From: Warburgia ugandensis
Lineage: Eukaryota > Streptophyta > Magnoliopsida > Canellales > Canellaceae
Reading direction: 5' to 3'
NCBI GenBank assembly: GCA_035236585.1
Contig: CP141130.1
Location: forward strand, 28,717,501 to 28,781,500
DNA: 64,000 nt
Below the pieces are notes generated by a model, which was not told the origin of the DNA, made no database searches, and saw only the letters and a program-made list of their open reading frames with translations. This document shows, one piece after another, positions 24,245 through 37,471 of this stretch. The first letter of the stretch is position 1. Every line of letters begins with the position of its first letter. The position numbers were made by a program, and so were the translations under genes.

Positions 24245-25632
24245 ACCCGCTGAGGCGCACACCGCAAATGCGCAGTGCACTAGTAGAACATTGACTTTTG
24301 GTTACTTAAGGAAGCTGGGGTGCACGTCGCAGACGCTCAGCGCCTTAGCATTCCGTCTTTTTATCTTTAAGACTCTATGTACATACGACACTAAAAAGCT
24401 TATAACTTGAGATCTAGAGCTCCGATTGAGGTGCCGCAAAAGGCGTTGTGTCCATGTCGATGATGTAGACATATCTAAACCATAAAATCATTGATCAAGG
24501 TCCAATCAAAGGTGGGCATGACCCTTAGAATAGGATGGTGGCGCGTGGCCACTAGAACGTTGGAAAACTAAGGATACCAAGGCCCAATTAGGACCTTAGG
24601 ACACCCATAGGCATAAGGATGGACCCCTAATGCCTAAGTAATAAGACCAATTACTCTAAAACCCATAAAAGATAGGCTAAACTAACCTTGATTCCCCAAA
24701 CCATGATCAGGAGCGTCCGAGGACAACAGGGTTAGCGCGACCTAGCCAAGTAGGTGCTCTATCACTATTAGATTCTTTTAAAAGAACTATTATTATTTTG
24801 AGAACATATGTTTTAAATATATGACTTGATTTGCATGACTTAATTCAGCATGCATGATAAATGCTTTGTACATAGCCATGTTTTGAAATGATTGCATATA
24901 CATTATGCACATATATGAGTTGCAAACGAGTGCATACATTGCATGATTTAAGTACTTGCAAAGATTGCATGTCCTTGAGGGTTGCCAAAAGATGCTGGAG
25001 TGCCGAGGGCCAGGTAGTTGTGAGGGACCCAAAGAGGACAAGTTTTAACAAGAGGTTTTGGCTTCTTTAATCTTATGTGATTTGGGCAAGTAAGCCCGTG
25101 GGTGCTATGCCGAGGGGTTTGGGTTGGCCACCCGGCCTCTACCATTATTAGGTAGATGGGTACCACGCCCAAAAAGAGGCAAGTCCCTACGTCGACTGCA
25201 TGTGGTACAGGGGGCTACCACTAGTGTCACGGCACTGGGTCGACGTGTCATAGGCCCCGTGGAGGCTATGACCGAGTGTCCTCAGGTACCCGGGGACCAC
25301 ACGGCGAGGAGGTCGTGGGCATAGTGGACCCTATGGTTTGATGATTTATGTGCATTTCATATACCATGATATGAGGTTGGTCGACCATACCATACTAGAG
25401 ATCCATGAGTTGGACTCCAGGAAGCATCTATTGCATATCATGATGTTATCATATATGTATGATACTTTCAATTTTGGATTATGTGATCTTTTAAGTCATG
25501 AGTATTTCAGTTTGATCATGAATTCTTATACTGATATTGAACTCGAGTATTCAAACATACACATGTTTTGAATGAGCATATGATTTTAAAACATCTCATG
25601 CATTTATAAAATTAGTAGTGATAGGCTCCTAC

Positions 25633-25651
25633 TGAGTATAGTATATACTCA
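25633..25651. other. Perfect 8-bp-arm palindrome in LTR copy 3
   Basis: TGAGTATA-GTA-TATACTCA, about 390 bases before the LTR end. Matches the palindromes of copies 1 and 2. Confidence 0.85.
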
Positions 25652-26038
25652 CCCAATCCTTAACATTTTTCAGGATAGTTCCACTCAGGGAATATTAGTG
25701 CGACGAGCAAGTGAATCAAAAAGAAGAAAGTTATACATGTAAGTAAACTCTCAACCCTTGGGACATGAAGTTGTATTTAATTATAGTTGGGCTGTGTGCT
25801 GTGACTGGATAGACCTGGGGAAAAAAAATATTTATGATTTCTGAAGTTTTTCAAAAAAAACTACTTTGGTTGTTGTGAAGGCAAATGACACTCGGGGTTT
25901 TCAAAAATGAGTTTAAAACTAAAGGTTTTCTGCTGCATTGCATGGTTTTTATAGAATGGTTTTCAAATAGGGATGCATCCCGCCTTAGGAAATTAGATAT
26001 TGCATTTAAAAATGCATGAGAAAACCCGGGTCATCACA

Positions 26039-26923
<885 letters not shown>

Positions 26924-27019
26924 TGAAGACATATGAACTTTTCAATAGGGCGTGGGACTAGTTCAGAGAGATTATGGCAACCGTAGAAGACAAAGATGGA
27001 AGGAGAAATAGTGGTATGA

Positions 27020-27270
27020 ATGTATAGTTTGATGATATATGGTTGAATTTTAAAATATGTTTTCTTGCGAGAAAAAACTTTTTAAAGTAAGAAGAAAATG
27101 ACTTCAAAAATCATTTCTAAAGTAAAAAATGAGTTTAATTTTTTTAAAAGTAAAACAAGACTTTAAAAATGTTTTTAAAAGTCATTTTTGTTTCCAAATT
27201 TAAAAATTATTTTTAAAGTTATTTTTTAAATTATTTATATATGTATTTTCACTTTAAACTCTCTTACTTA
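27020..27270. repeat. CACTA subterminal-type repeats, inner block
   Basis: Repeated GACTTTAAAAATG, AAAAGTCATTTTT and AAAGTTATTTTTAAA words like those at both CACTA ends, but lying inside the transposase remnant. Possibly an internal duplication of terminal sequence or a nested relative. Confidence 0.5.
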
Positions 27271-27607
27271 CAATGACACATCAATCGATTAAGGAAGCCA
27301 AGTACACATCAATGTCATTCCCTGGTTACTTTAGATCCTATATCAACATAGTTAACATCATGACCTTCATCTTCATGCATACAAATGATGGAAGGTTATA
27401 AAAAACCAATATAATAGGTTAAGAATTTTACCTACTGATCATAGAGCTATGAGGATTAATCCGCTATGCAAATAATACAAGTCATAAGTTTCAAGGTTCT
27501 TGTCTAAAATTAGGCCATAAGAAGTCTATGATCTTTCATGCTTTTGAACCTTAGAATTAGGGGAAAATACCATAGAAACTTGTATGAGCATTCATCACCA
27601 TATCGGT

Positions 27608-27940
27608 TCAATTCTTCTTTAACTTCCATCTTGATTGTCTACAAGTTGGGAATGTAGTTTTATCTTGGTCCTCCTTCATGTACAAGATGCAATCAATGGG
27701 ACAAACATGTATCTTCTCATACTTTAACCTTAGTGCAGACAAGGTTTTCTGTGCCGCCCATGTGGACCTCAATAGTTTGTTATCATTCAATCGTATTTTA
27801 CCCACTAATTTCAAGACTTCTGTAAAACCTTGATTTGAAAAACCAAATCTTTATTTCACATTATGAATTTTTTCCACTATATACAACTTGATACGCCCAG
27901 TGTACAGTGGCTCATTGGTTTCCTCTAATGTAGTATGAAA
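27608..27940 (-). pseudogene. TNP2-type transposase of the CACTA element, fragment
   Basis: The minus-strand frame ending at 27608 (68 codons from 27814) reads LRLKYEKIHVCPIDCILY, then MKEDQDKTTFP and SRWK. This is the tnp2 pattern Y-E-K-I-x-A-C-P-N-D-C-x-L-Y-x-K-E followed by T-x-C-P-x-C-x-x-S-R-W-K. Upstream, in other frames up to about 27940, EPLYTG and FSNQGFTEVLKLVG fit the preceding family motifs E-P-L-Y-x-G-C and S-x-x-S-F-T-E-L-L-x-L. The second Cys pair is partly lost (FPTC for C-P-x-C), and stops and frame changes separate the pieces. The family protein is usually over 600 residues; only about 100 are recognisable. Confidence 0.75.
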
Positions 27941-28460
27941 TAGTTAAAGGTTGTTCTGAAGTCATTATATGTATCTCAAAACATCTGTGTAACTGTGCTA
28001 TCTATGACTCTTCCTACAATGCCTTCAAATCTTCCCACCCTTGTTGAGGGCCCATGTGAAAGTTGTTCTTCGTGCCAGATCCATGAGCTATATCATCAAC
28101 CTCATTGAAACACAAATGTTCTCTCAACCCCCCAACAATTACCTTTCTCAAAAAATTGAAGCTAATTTGTGTGTGAAGACTGGTTAGGCATAAAAAGATT
28201 ATTGTGAGCTTGGTTAGGCATTCACCAAATACTAGGTATACAAGAATTATATGTTTGAAAAAACTAAATTACATTGCATACATACATGTGAAAATTTTCA
28301 ATTAAGAATCAAGAATGATGCGAAACATGAAAGATCCATTTGAAGGAAAATTTAACTTTAAAAATAGAATTTTCTAGCCATAACCATGCATGAAAAATAT
28401 GTAAAACATGCATCTGAAAAAAAAATGAAAATACTAACCAAGATTCAAATTAATATAGGA

Positions 28461-28464
<4 letters not shown>

Positions 28465-28498
<34 letters not shown>
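28465..28498. repeat. (TG)n microsatellite
   Basis: About 17 TG units. Confidence 0.97.
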
Positions 28499-28599
28499 AA
28501 TACCAATTTGATAGTTGGAATTTGGTTGAAGATAGCCATAGTGGGAATAGATAGATATGAGGTTTAGTTTGTGTATATATGAATAAAGTTAGAAATAGA

Positions 28600-29086
28600 A
28601 AAACTAAAAATAGAGTGGTCTATTCTAAAAAATGAATTTAAATAATGGAATTTTGAAGTTAGTTCTAAAAAATGACTTTAAAAGAATGGACTTTTAAAGT
28701 TAGTTTTCAAAAATGACTTTAAAAGAGTGGGTTGTCAGTTTTGATAACCATAAATAACTTTAAAAGTGGTGACTTTTAAAGTTGATTTTGAAAACCTACT
28801 TTTAAATTCTTTTACCATGAAAAAATGTTTTTCTTGCTATAATAAAATAAGGACTTTTAAAGTTGGTTTTTGAAAATTGACTTTAAAAACTATTCTTGCC
28901 ACAAAAAAAAAAAAAAAAAAGTTTTCCCACCACCTTAAAGAAGTCAATTCTTGATGAACCAACTTCTTAAGTATGATTTTGTGAAGTCTTTTTTTTTTTT
29001 GTAACCGACTTGTATTATTTTTACAAAGTCAGCTAACTAAAACCAACTTCTTTATGCCGACTTTAAAAGCCTCGTGTGTAGTAGTG
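28600..29086 (-). repeat. CACTA right subterminal repeats and terminus
   Basis: At least six copies of GACTTTAAAAG or GGACTTTTAAAGTT words, an A-run at 28902-28920, and the terminal inverted repeat at 29059-29086 ending TAGTAGTG, followed by the target duplication GGT. Confidence 0.8.
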
Positions 29087-29944
29087 GGTTTATGACATTT
29101 GTCTAGCAACCATGCAACACACCTTCATGATAGCAAAGTTTTGATCCCCAAAAGCTCACGAGCATGAGCCCCATTGACAAGAAACCTAAAACAGCAAATT
29201 TCTCAATTGTCCCTAATTATCCATGGAATTACATGATTTCACCTAATCATCCTCTATAAATAGAGGACCTCTTTTCTCATTTGGGGAATGGAATTAAGTA
29301 AAGTCACATGAGTTTGAGGAAATCCCTTTTAGTTTATTCTTAGGTGCCAGCTTCTTCCTCTTCTTGCATCATTCTCCTCTCTTTCTCTTTATATTCTGGT
29401 TTTCTTTTTCATATGAGAGTTAGGTTAGGATTCCCATTTTAAGAGAAACACTAGTGGAATCTCTAGAGGTTCACCAAAAATGGAAAACCTTTCTTTCTTC
29501 GCATATTGAGCACTAGGGACCCCTTTTATCTAAGAAAGGATAGTAGAAAAAAAGTAAAATCCTCATCATTCTTTTTCCCATTATCTTTCTACATTTAGAG
29601 AGGAAAATAGAGAGAAAAAAAACCCTAGAAAGGGAAACATCACCTCCTTCTCCATTGTCTTTCTTGCATTTAGGGATAAAAATAGAAAATTCTAATTAGG
29701 ACTCTCCCCTAGTGGAATTTCTAGCAGTAGCCTCTAATGGATTCCTCATCATTCTTTCTAAATTGGGCATTAGATGTTCCCTTTCATCTGAAGAAAAGGA
29801 ATTAGTGGAATTTGTAATGCCCTCAGGATGAAACAAGGTCTCTTTATCCTAAGAGGAATTAGTTGAATCTTAGAGGAGGAAGGTTTTGCAACAAGTGTTA
29901 GGCGACAAGTAAAACCCTTGACAAACCCCATGCTTGAATTGATT
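29087..29944. other. Right flank of the CACTA element with an imperfect duplication
   Basis: Starts with the second GGT. CCTCTATAAATAGAGG at 29251-29266 is a plant-type TATA box that is also a palindrome. Two diverged copies of a unit (words GAGCACTAGGGACCCCTTTTATC at ~29505 and GGGCATTAGATGTTCCC at ~29765, each followed by an AGGAATTAGTGGAAT-like word) form a rough repeat of about 250 bases. Possibly the U3/R part of an old LTR whose other part is 9934-10126. No gene. Confidence 0.4.
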
Positions 29945-30194
29945 TTTGAAATTCCCTCAACGTAGGGCATTCTCCATAAGCAACACACTACATTAGATCT
30001 TAGATGCAGTGGAAAATGGACATGGGTAGCTAGGTGTTCCCCTAAAAGTGACCCACTGCATTAGCACCCAAGTGTAATGGAAAGTATATATTGATTCCCA
30101 TGCCATTTAGGAAGTGTACAAGTAAGTAGGCTAGGTTAGCATAATAAGATTCGTATTATCACATTGACATGTAAGTGTTTGAAGTTACTAGATA

Positions 30195-30620
30195 TGATGA
30201 AATGTTGAAGAGTTAACATTGCACTTATCAAAGAAACCAAGTGGAAAGGGGCTAAAACTAGAGAAATTGATGGGTATAAGCTTTGGTATGTGGGGAGGAT
30301 AAAGATAGAAATGGTGTAGGGATAGTTGTAGGTAAAGAATTAAAGGATAAAGTTGTAGATGTTAAAAGAACCAGAGATAAAATTATACTAATAAAATTTG
30401 TTATAGGAGAGAAGATCATAAATGTTACAAGTGGATACGTACCACAAGTAGGCTTAAAAGATAGAATTGAGAGACAATTTTGGGAAGATATGGAGGGAGT
30501 CATGTAAGAAATTCACAACACAATGGGGATATTTATAGGAGTAGACTTTAATGGTCAAATAGGAAAAGAAAAGGAAGGATATAATAGGGCACGTGGAGGA
30601 CAAGACATTGAAGAAAGAAA
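30195..30620 (+). pseudogene. LINE copy 1 endonuclease domain remnant
   Basis: Recognisable pieces: RVNIALIKETKW, NGVGIVVGKELKDKVVDVKR, GYVPQVG, RQFWEDMEGVM and FIGVDFNGQIGKEKEG. These follow the order of the APE-type endonuclease in RTE elements. In the first motif it keeps the family's K-E-T-K-W Glu, which copy 2 has lost. Stops interrupt the frame (one at about 30505) and there is no continuous frame. Confidence 0.75.
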
Positions 30621-30919
30621 TTAGATGGGGAAGCTGTAGTCAATTTTACATTAGCATATAACATAGTTATAATAAAAACTTACTTTAAGAAGAGGGATGA
30701 ACACTTAGTAACCTTAAAAAGTTGACCATATAAAATCTAAATAGACTTTTTTCTACTTAAGAATACCAACATATCAATGTGTAAGGATTGTAAGATGATA
30801 CCTGGTGAGAGTCTCAACATATGTTAATGGTTATAGATATTTACAATAAAACATAGAAGATAGCAAATGAACTTAATAGGTGGCCAAAAATTAAGTGGTG
30901 GTACATAAAAGGATTGAAG

Positions 30920-31497
30920 TGTAACAGCCCGATGGCTCCCACATACAATAATATTGTTCGCTCTAGGAAATTGGCCACCCATACAACCAGCCCCCTCACA
31001 ATTTTGTGCTTCCTGATTTCTGGAGGAAAAGGCCTTGTTGTAAGGAGAGTCACACGCCACTCTTACCAATAGTCCAACAACTTTTCCCTTAACGATGTGG
31101 GATTAACTCTCTGTCCTTGAGCCGTCTCCCATCTATGGGGTACCTAGGCATTCACATCTTTCCTCCTTAGGGAACATGTATCCTCGCGTGTTAACCATGA
31201 AACCAAGCGCCTACATGTGGCTAGCCACACACTGGGTCGGGAGTTGGCTCTGATACCATCTGTAATAGCTTGGTGGCTCCCACATACAACAATATTGTCT
31301 GCTCTGGAAAACTGGCCCTCATACAACTAGCCCCCTCATGGTTTTGTTCTTCCTTGGTTTCCCGAGGAAGAGGCCTTGTTGTAAGCAGAGTCACACACCA
31401 CTCTTATCAATAGCCCAACAACTTTTCCCTTAGTGATGTGGGACTAACTCTCTGTCCCTGAGCCGTCTCCCATCTATAGGGTACCTAGGCCTTCACA
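30920..31497 (-). mobile_element. TRIM (terminal-repeat retrotransposon in miniature)
   Basis: Two 237-bp LTRs (30920-31156 and 31261-31497), roughly 87% alike by eye, around a 104-bp internal part. They begin TGTAACAGCC or TGTAATAGCT and end TTCACA. A primer binding site for initiator tRNA-Met lies beside the right LTR on the minus strand (plus GCTCTGATACCA, 31247-31258). The target duplication is TGAAG (30915-30919) and TGAAA (31498-31502), four of five. It has no coding capacity, as usual for TRIMs, so it depends on another element's proteins. It is complete in structure and inserted in the LINE. Confidence 0.9.
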
Positions 31498-31733
31498 TGA
31501 AAATAGTATCATTTACAAAAAAGTTGATGGTTGAAGGAAACCATAACAATAAAAAAGAAGCAGATACCATGGAAACTTGAAGGTGGAGTGAAAATGTACA
31601 AAAAGCTAATGAACAGAAACGAGTGTGTTTTAAAACATGGTAGAGGACTAAAAAAATTGAAAACTTTGAGGAATATAAGAATGCTAAAAAGTTACTAAGA
31701 GAGTACTAAGTGAGGCAAAACCCATGGCATATG

Positions 31734-33650
31734 TGATGTGTTCTAAATATTACTTGCAAGCGCACAAATCAAAGTAGTATGATGTACACAAGTGAGGTCG
31801 ATCCCATGAGGAATCTCATGGGTTGCATTCAATTGAAATCTTATTTAGATGAATTATCCTAACCAAAAGAGTTTGATTGTGATATTTAAGAATTAAAAGA
31901 ACTTAGAATTGGAAACATGCATAAGCTTGGACTAAAAGAAACTAACATGATCTAATCTAAGAGTACAAACTAATATGATCAATGAATTTAACAAAATCTA
32001 AACATTCTAATTAAACATGCTTAGTGAAGAAAATCTAGATTAAACATTCAAATAACATCATTAATGAATCAAAGGATTAATGAAATTGGAAGAGTGTGAA
32101 TGAAACTTGAAGTGAACGCATAACACAAACTTTGTTTCATTGAATGTAAATGTTTACAAAAGTGGTGCACATGATTCATGAACATCTAAACAATAAATCT
32201 TGGCTTCAATCTCAAATCTAATGCTATCCAACAATGGCCATGTGTGTGAACCAAGAGAGAATCAAGTTAGAGAATGAAATCAAGTTGAAAAACAAATTCC
32301 AAAGGGCTAAAACTAAAAGAGAACAAGCAATAATAAGGTAAGAAATTAAAATAAATCAAATAACCACTAAGATGATCCAAAGGCTACTCTCACTTGGCTA
32401 TTACTACAAGAGATTGATAGCCTTTGATCAAGGAGAACTAGAGCATAAAATAGAAGAAAAACAACATTAAAAGGAACTAAGGAACTATTCACATGAATTA
32501 AAGGAACAAACTGGTAAAGAATAGAAAGCAAAACTTGTTAAAGAAAAACAACATGGAAGACTAGTGGGGAGTTGGCATGGAGAACTAGCCCTTGAATGGG
32601 GTGTGGAACTCCAGCCTTGACAGAGGTGTGGAGGGCTGCCATGGAAGATGTGTTGAAAGCTATCTTTTCATAAATGGTGGAGGGAGTTCTATTTTCTATT
32701 TGAGTTTCACCCTTCTAAGAGATAAAATTTCCTAATCTTTATCTTAAGGAAGATATCAAAAAGGGATAAGATTTTGGAAAGAAGATAAGATGGGATAAGA
32801 TAAGGATGAGGAAAAGGTAGTTGGATAAGGCAAGGAGACTTAAGAAGTGGAAACTATGAAGTCAAAACCTAAAGGAAACTTCTGGGAAGTGGGAAACCTA
32901 GGAATGAAAGTTTAAAGGAGTTAGGTCTTTTTACTTATTGGTCCACATTGCATGCCACCTATCCTTGTTGATAGAGTTTCATTTCTCTTACTATTTATCT
33001 CTTTAGGACATGTTTGTTTCAAGTGGGAAATTACATAAAAACTTCCCAAAATGTGTGGACCCATGTAGATTAGCTTAAGTGGCTTAGATTTCTTTCTTTG
33101 ATGGCTTCTTTGGCTTACATCTTGGCTTCATGGCCCACATGACTTAGCTTATCCTAGTCATTAGCTCATGGCCCATGTGGCTTATGTAGCTTTCATGTGA
33201 TTTGCATTGTTTAAAATCCCATGTAAAGGTGGTGGATTTTGCATGGGCTCATTTCTAGTCACCTTGATTTCTACCAATTGTTTTTGGAATCCATCTGCTT
33301 GCTATGAATCAATCCTAATCCTTACTTGACCTTTGAAATGATATAAGATGGGTTCAAGTCTCTCTAGGTTGATCTGAATCATCAATTATCATCTAAAGCA
33401 ATATGGACCATCGGATAATCCTTTTAACACTTACAAAAGACTAAAAACACTATTTGATTCCAAGAAAATTTTAATAGGTCACAAACTTTCTCTAGATTAG
33501 CTTCTGCACCTACAAAATATGAGATTTGTGGATTATCAGTTCAGAAATGCATGTGTCATGAATTTTGAAAAATACCTATAATAATGCCCTATAATTTATA
33601 ACACATGTACTATTAATTGGGTACTTTTTATGTAAATTGATTACTCATCA
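31734..33650 (-). mobile_element. Solo Athila-like LTR inserted in LINE copy 1
   Basis: 1,917 bp from TGATGTGTTC to TTACTCATCA, with a perfect 5-bp target duplication ATATG (31729-31733 and 33651-33655). The site can be checked against LINE copy 2, where AAAGCATATGATGAGC runs on without interruption. The left end has GCAAGCGCACAAATC and GAGGTCGATCCCATGAGG, the signature shared with the other Athila-like LTRs here. No internal region, hence solo. Confidence 0.85.
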
Positions 33651-33655
33651 ATATG

Positions 33656-35330
33656 ATGATCTCTATAATAGATTAAGATCAAGAGAACATGAGAAAGATG
33701 TGTTTAAATTCATAGAAGTAAGAGAAAAGAAGAGTAAGGACTTAGACCACATTAAGTGTATTAGAAGTGATAACCAATGATACTAGTCAAAGATGAAGAG
33801 ATCAAACAAAGGTGAGAAAGTTACTCCAAAAATTTACTAAATGACTATTACCTTGAGAAACTTAGGATTAAAGGTAATATAAACTCAAATAACGTTGGAC
33901 ATTTTAGATATAACTGTAGGATTAGAATACCTAAAGAGAAAGAGTCTTTGAAAAAAAAGGAAATCAGGAAAGGCCCTAGGGCCTAATGGAATACTAATAG
34001 AGGTTTAGAAATATATGGGAAATATTGGAGTAGTATAGTTGACAAATTTCTTTAACAAGATTGTAAAATTGATGAAAATGTAGGATGAATGATGAAAGCG
34101 CTCTATTGCATAAATTTATAAGAATAAAGGAGACATACATAGTTGCACTAATTATCAAGGGATCAAATATATAATCCATAACATAAAGCTTTTTGAAAGA
34201 GTGACTGAAAAGAATCTAAGCATGGGATGAGTGTATCATGGAACAGTTTGGTTTCATGCATGGCAAGTCTACCATGGAAGTTATTTTCCTAAATATAGGA
34301 AGATGAGGAAGGTCCTCCACACGGTCTTTGTTTGCTTAGAAAAAGCTTATGATAAGGTCCTCAGAGAGTTAATATGGTGGGTGTTGGGTGAGAAAGGGAT
34401 TTCATGAGAGTGTATAGATGTAATCAAGGATAAGGGTGTGACGGTTTTCCTATCACTCTATGGCCACTTGCAGAGAGACCAGTGATTTTCATATCACTAT
34501 AGGATTGCACCAAGGATTGGTATTGGGCCTGTACCTTTTCACATTGGTTATGGATGAGTTAACAGAACATCTACATGAGAAGATTCCATGGTGCATGTTA
34601 TTTGTAGATAATATAGGTTTGATTGATGATATAGGGTAGGGCACAAAAAGGAACAAGAGTTATGGAGAGATGCATTGGAATCTTAATGATATAAAAATAG
34701 TCAAACTAAGGCAGAGTATGTGGAATGCAATTTTAGTAAGGAGAGGAGTGGGAGTGGAGCATTAGTAAAGATTTATAAGCGAGAATCCCCTAAAAGAACA
34801 CTTCCTATACTTAGGATCAATAATTAATGAGACTGGAGAGATTGAGAGGGACGTTACCTAGAGAATCCAAGTGGGTTGGAATAAATGGAGATGCACCTTT
34901 GGAGTTTTGTGTGATTGGTGTGTGCCACTCAAGCTGAAAGGAAATTTCTATTAGATGGCTATAACACCAGCAATGCTCTATGGATCAGAGTTTTGGCCAA
35001 TAAAGGAAAAATAATTACATAGGATGAGCGTTGCCAAAATGCAGATGCCAAGATGGATGAGTGGAATACAAGAAAGGATAGAATTAGAAATGAAAATATT
35101 AGAGGAAACTTAGGAGTAGCACCATTGGGTAATAGGATGAGGAAGATTAGACTTAGATAGTTTTAGACATGACCAATAAAGATGGAAAATGGAACTAGTT
35201 AGAAGGAATGACATAATCTCAATCAAAGTTTTTAAAAGGGCAATGGGAAGGCCCAAAAGAATATGGACAGAAGTGGTGTAATTTTTTTTTAAAAACTTTA
35301 GGACTAAATGAAGGCATGACACTTAGTAGA
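33656..35330 (+). pseudogene. LINE copy 1 reverse transcriptase and C-terminal remnant
   Basis: Pieces that fit RTE reverse transcriptase: GKALGPNGILIEV near 33965, IYKNKGDIHSCTNY near 34120, LEKAYDKVLRELIWWVLGEK near 34340, and LFVDNIGLID near 34600. The catalytic box is VDN where active enzymes have [YF]-x-D-D, so the second Asp is lost. Numerous stops and shifts. Minus-strand frames here are shadows. Confidence 0.75.
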
Positions 35331-35400
35331 GTGAAATAAACAAGATTCATGTGACCTTTCCCTAGTTGGGATAAGGTCTTGATCATGATGATAGTGTCAT

Positions 35401-37443
35401 AAATATTATCTTTAATTTTCATGGCTTTATTTTCTATTCCTCACCACTTTCATTCTCTTGAGGGATGAAAATCAAGGATGAAGACTTTTAGCATTCTTGT
35501 TTGAGAAAAGAGGAGCTTCTAGGATTTTTATTGTGGGTTTGTTTTGGAAAGTTGAAATCCAAGAATGAAGAGCCTCAACTACTTAGATAGGCATTGTAGA
35601 ACTTTCCACAACTTTAAGATTTACAATTTTTAAGAGAATTCCTACAAAGAAGGATGCACATCCATGATTTCTTCTCTGAAGATAAGATTCTAAAAGTAAC
35701 AACTTTTTGGAGGGAGTCTAGTTGTGGGAAATTTTTAGGTGCCACATAAAGTTTGGAAAGGATTTCATTATCTTACTTAGTTTAGGATTTTTGGTTTCAT
35801 GTAGATTAGAGATGGCTTACAAAATTCATTTGTTTCTTTGAATCTGAATAAACCTTCTAATTTTTGGAGGAGAGACTAGAATTAACTTGATCATTTCTAG
35901 TCATTTTATTTATATTTTTAACCTAGATTCATGTGAATATGTGTGGTTATGGAAAGGAGTTGCTACTTAAGGCAATGAGGACCTTAGGTCCCTACTGACT
36001 CAAATGAGTTCACTAAACCAGAACTAAAGTGATAAGGAGTGCAAGCAACCAAAACTCCCTTATTCTTCTAGGTTACAGTTAGTTTAAATTTAGCTTTCAC
36101 TACTTAGAATGAATGCATATAAGATAACAAGAACAATTAAAGTAAGTCATTAAAGAAAAGTCACAGACAATTTCACATAGGAAAGAGTAAGTAATGCATC
36201 ATAATGAAGATTGCAAACATGCATAAGACAATATGAGAAAAAATACATGGGCTATGTAGCACATTCTAAGAAACCTATGAAATAAGAAGGAAATTAGAGT
36301 CATGTCCTATAGCTAGTCATGGAAATGGATGTAAATAGGAATGATTAAGCTATACGGGGTAGTGACTTTTAGGTTATTTCTAACCTAGTAGCTCCTCTCT
36401 TTCAGACTTGTCTTACTGATTACCAATTACATCCTAATCTTGACCACCCACTTCACACTCTCCTCAATCAGCATTAGGTGATCTGAGTCATCGAGTGCAT
36501 TGGCAAAGCAAGTCATTCAAAAATAAATGTGGATGACTAGGCAAGGGCCATAAGAGTGATAATAGTTTGCCTCTTTCTAACAGGGTCCTAGGAGCTATAG
36601 GTCACTTCCAAGTAGTTTTTAATTAATTCATGTGATGCCTAATTATCCTAGGTGGGTCAAGGGATGGTGATGGATCCACCCTTGATCTTATAGGGGTGGT
36701 TGCCTTTGCTAATCATTTAAGCACATTTCCACAATAGATCAATAAAAATATATTACACCTTAAAAGAAATTAAATGTGCATAAATTATATAGGAGAAAGT
36801 AGTAAACTAATGCCACTCCCTATATGCTATTTAACAAAGGGTCAAAGCCTCAATAGACTAGACAGAATAACCCTAACAACCTACATTCTTAGGTTATAGT
36901 TGAGCTTAAGCTATCCTTGTTAAATAGTTGCTGATTAATGCAAGGTCCTAGTTGTAATGTAACAAGTAATATAAGGGATGAACACTATAAAAATTACACT
37001 ACTAGTCAAATAATGCAACTAACTAATATGCAACCCTAAATCTAGGAAATGAAAATAAGTTTAGGTAGCTTAAAGCATATTCTTGGATAAAGTGTTCTCG
37101 TACAAGGATGGGTCCATGTACATGCCACCTCCTCTTCCAAGTTAGGATGGCCCACCCTTGACCTATATTATTATAACACCTTTAATTTTAAATGAATTGA
37201 AATATGATCAAAATTCCAACTTGTCCTCACTACAATTCACTGAAAATAAAAAATAAACAAGCTATCCTAATTTTCTCCAAATCTAGCTCCAAATTCGTAC
37301 AAAAATAAAAAGTAGAATTGACAACTCAAAAATTCACAAGAATAATGGAAATAAAATACAAAGTTCAACTAAAATGAATGCAACCATAAAATTTACCACT
37401 AGTGGTAAAGGAATTAACCCAAAATTTAACTAAAAAATTTGTT
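35401..37443 (-). mobile_element. Athila-like internal sequence, primer-site side
   Basis: Extends up to a primer binding site and LTR at 37444-37472. The block at 36390-36730 (TCTTACTGATTACCAATTACATCC, GAGTCATCGAGTGCATTGG, TGGATCCACCCTTGATC words) is collinear with the internal region at 16260-16440 and 19072-19215. No protein domain recognised. The junction with the LINE near 35400 is approximate. Confidence 0.55.
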
Positions 37444-37471
37444 GTGAGTCCAAGCAACGGCATCAAGAACT
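37444..37471 (-). other. Primer binding site, tRNA-Asp type
   Basis: Plus strand CCAAGCAACGGCATCA lies beside the LTR start and matches the tRNA-Asp(GTC) 3' end CCCCGGCAACGGCGCCA at all but a few positions. Better preserved than the one at 20084. Confidence 0.65.

Larger units (their letters stand above)
23427..26038 (+). mobile_element. Solo LTR, Ty3 chromovirus (Tekay/Del-like), copy 3
   Basis: 2,612 bp, TGTAATGACCCC to GGGTCATCACA, in the opposite direction to copies 1 and 2. The target duplication is CTAGT (23422-23426) against CTCGT (26039-26043), four of five. It reads in the transcription sense on the plus strand: TATA box near 23842, GC-rich leader (23900-24300), the TGAGGTACCCGGGGA-type block near 25285, palindrome at 25633 and terminal ACCCGGGTCATCACA. 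No internal region is present, hence a solo LTR. Confidence 0.85.
29945..35400 (+). mobile_element. RTE-type LINE, copy 1 (decayed, split twice)
   Basis: Collinear with the better LINE at 51739-54920: 5' monomer repeats (29945-30100), endonuclease (30195-30620), linker, reverse transcriptase (33656-34650), C-terminal part (34900-35300) and a tail CTTGATCATGATGATAG near 35385. A TRIM (30920-31497) and a solo LTR (31734-33650) were inserted into it; removing them restores the order seen in copy 2. Many stops and frame changes occur in all parts, so it is much older than copy 2. RTE elements encode one endonuclease/reverse-transcriptase protein and move by target-primed reverse transcription. 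Confidence 0.88.

Noticed and set aside
24003-24410. 135-codon plus-strand frame and overlapping minus frames (to 141 codons)
   Set aside because: The GC-rich leader of an LTR gives open frames in several phases at once by composition. Not shared by the other two LTR copies.
29251-29266. Host gene promoter (TATA box in a palindrome)
   Set aside because: No coding region follows before the LINE; the context suggests an old LTR.
37444-37471. Possible tRNA-Asp gene
   Set aside because: Only the last ~17 bases of tRNA-Asp are matched and they abut an LTR, so it is a primer binding site.
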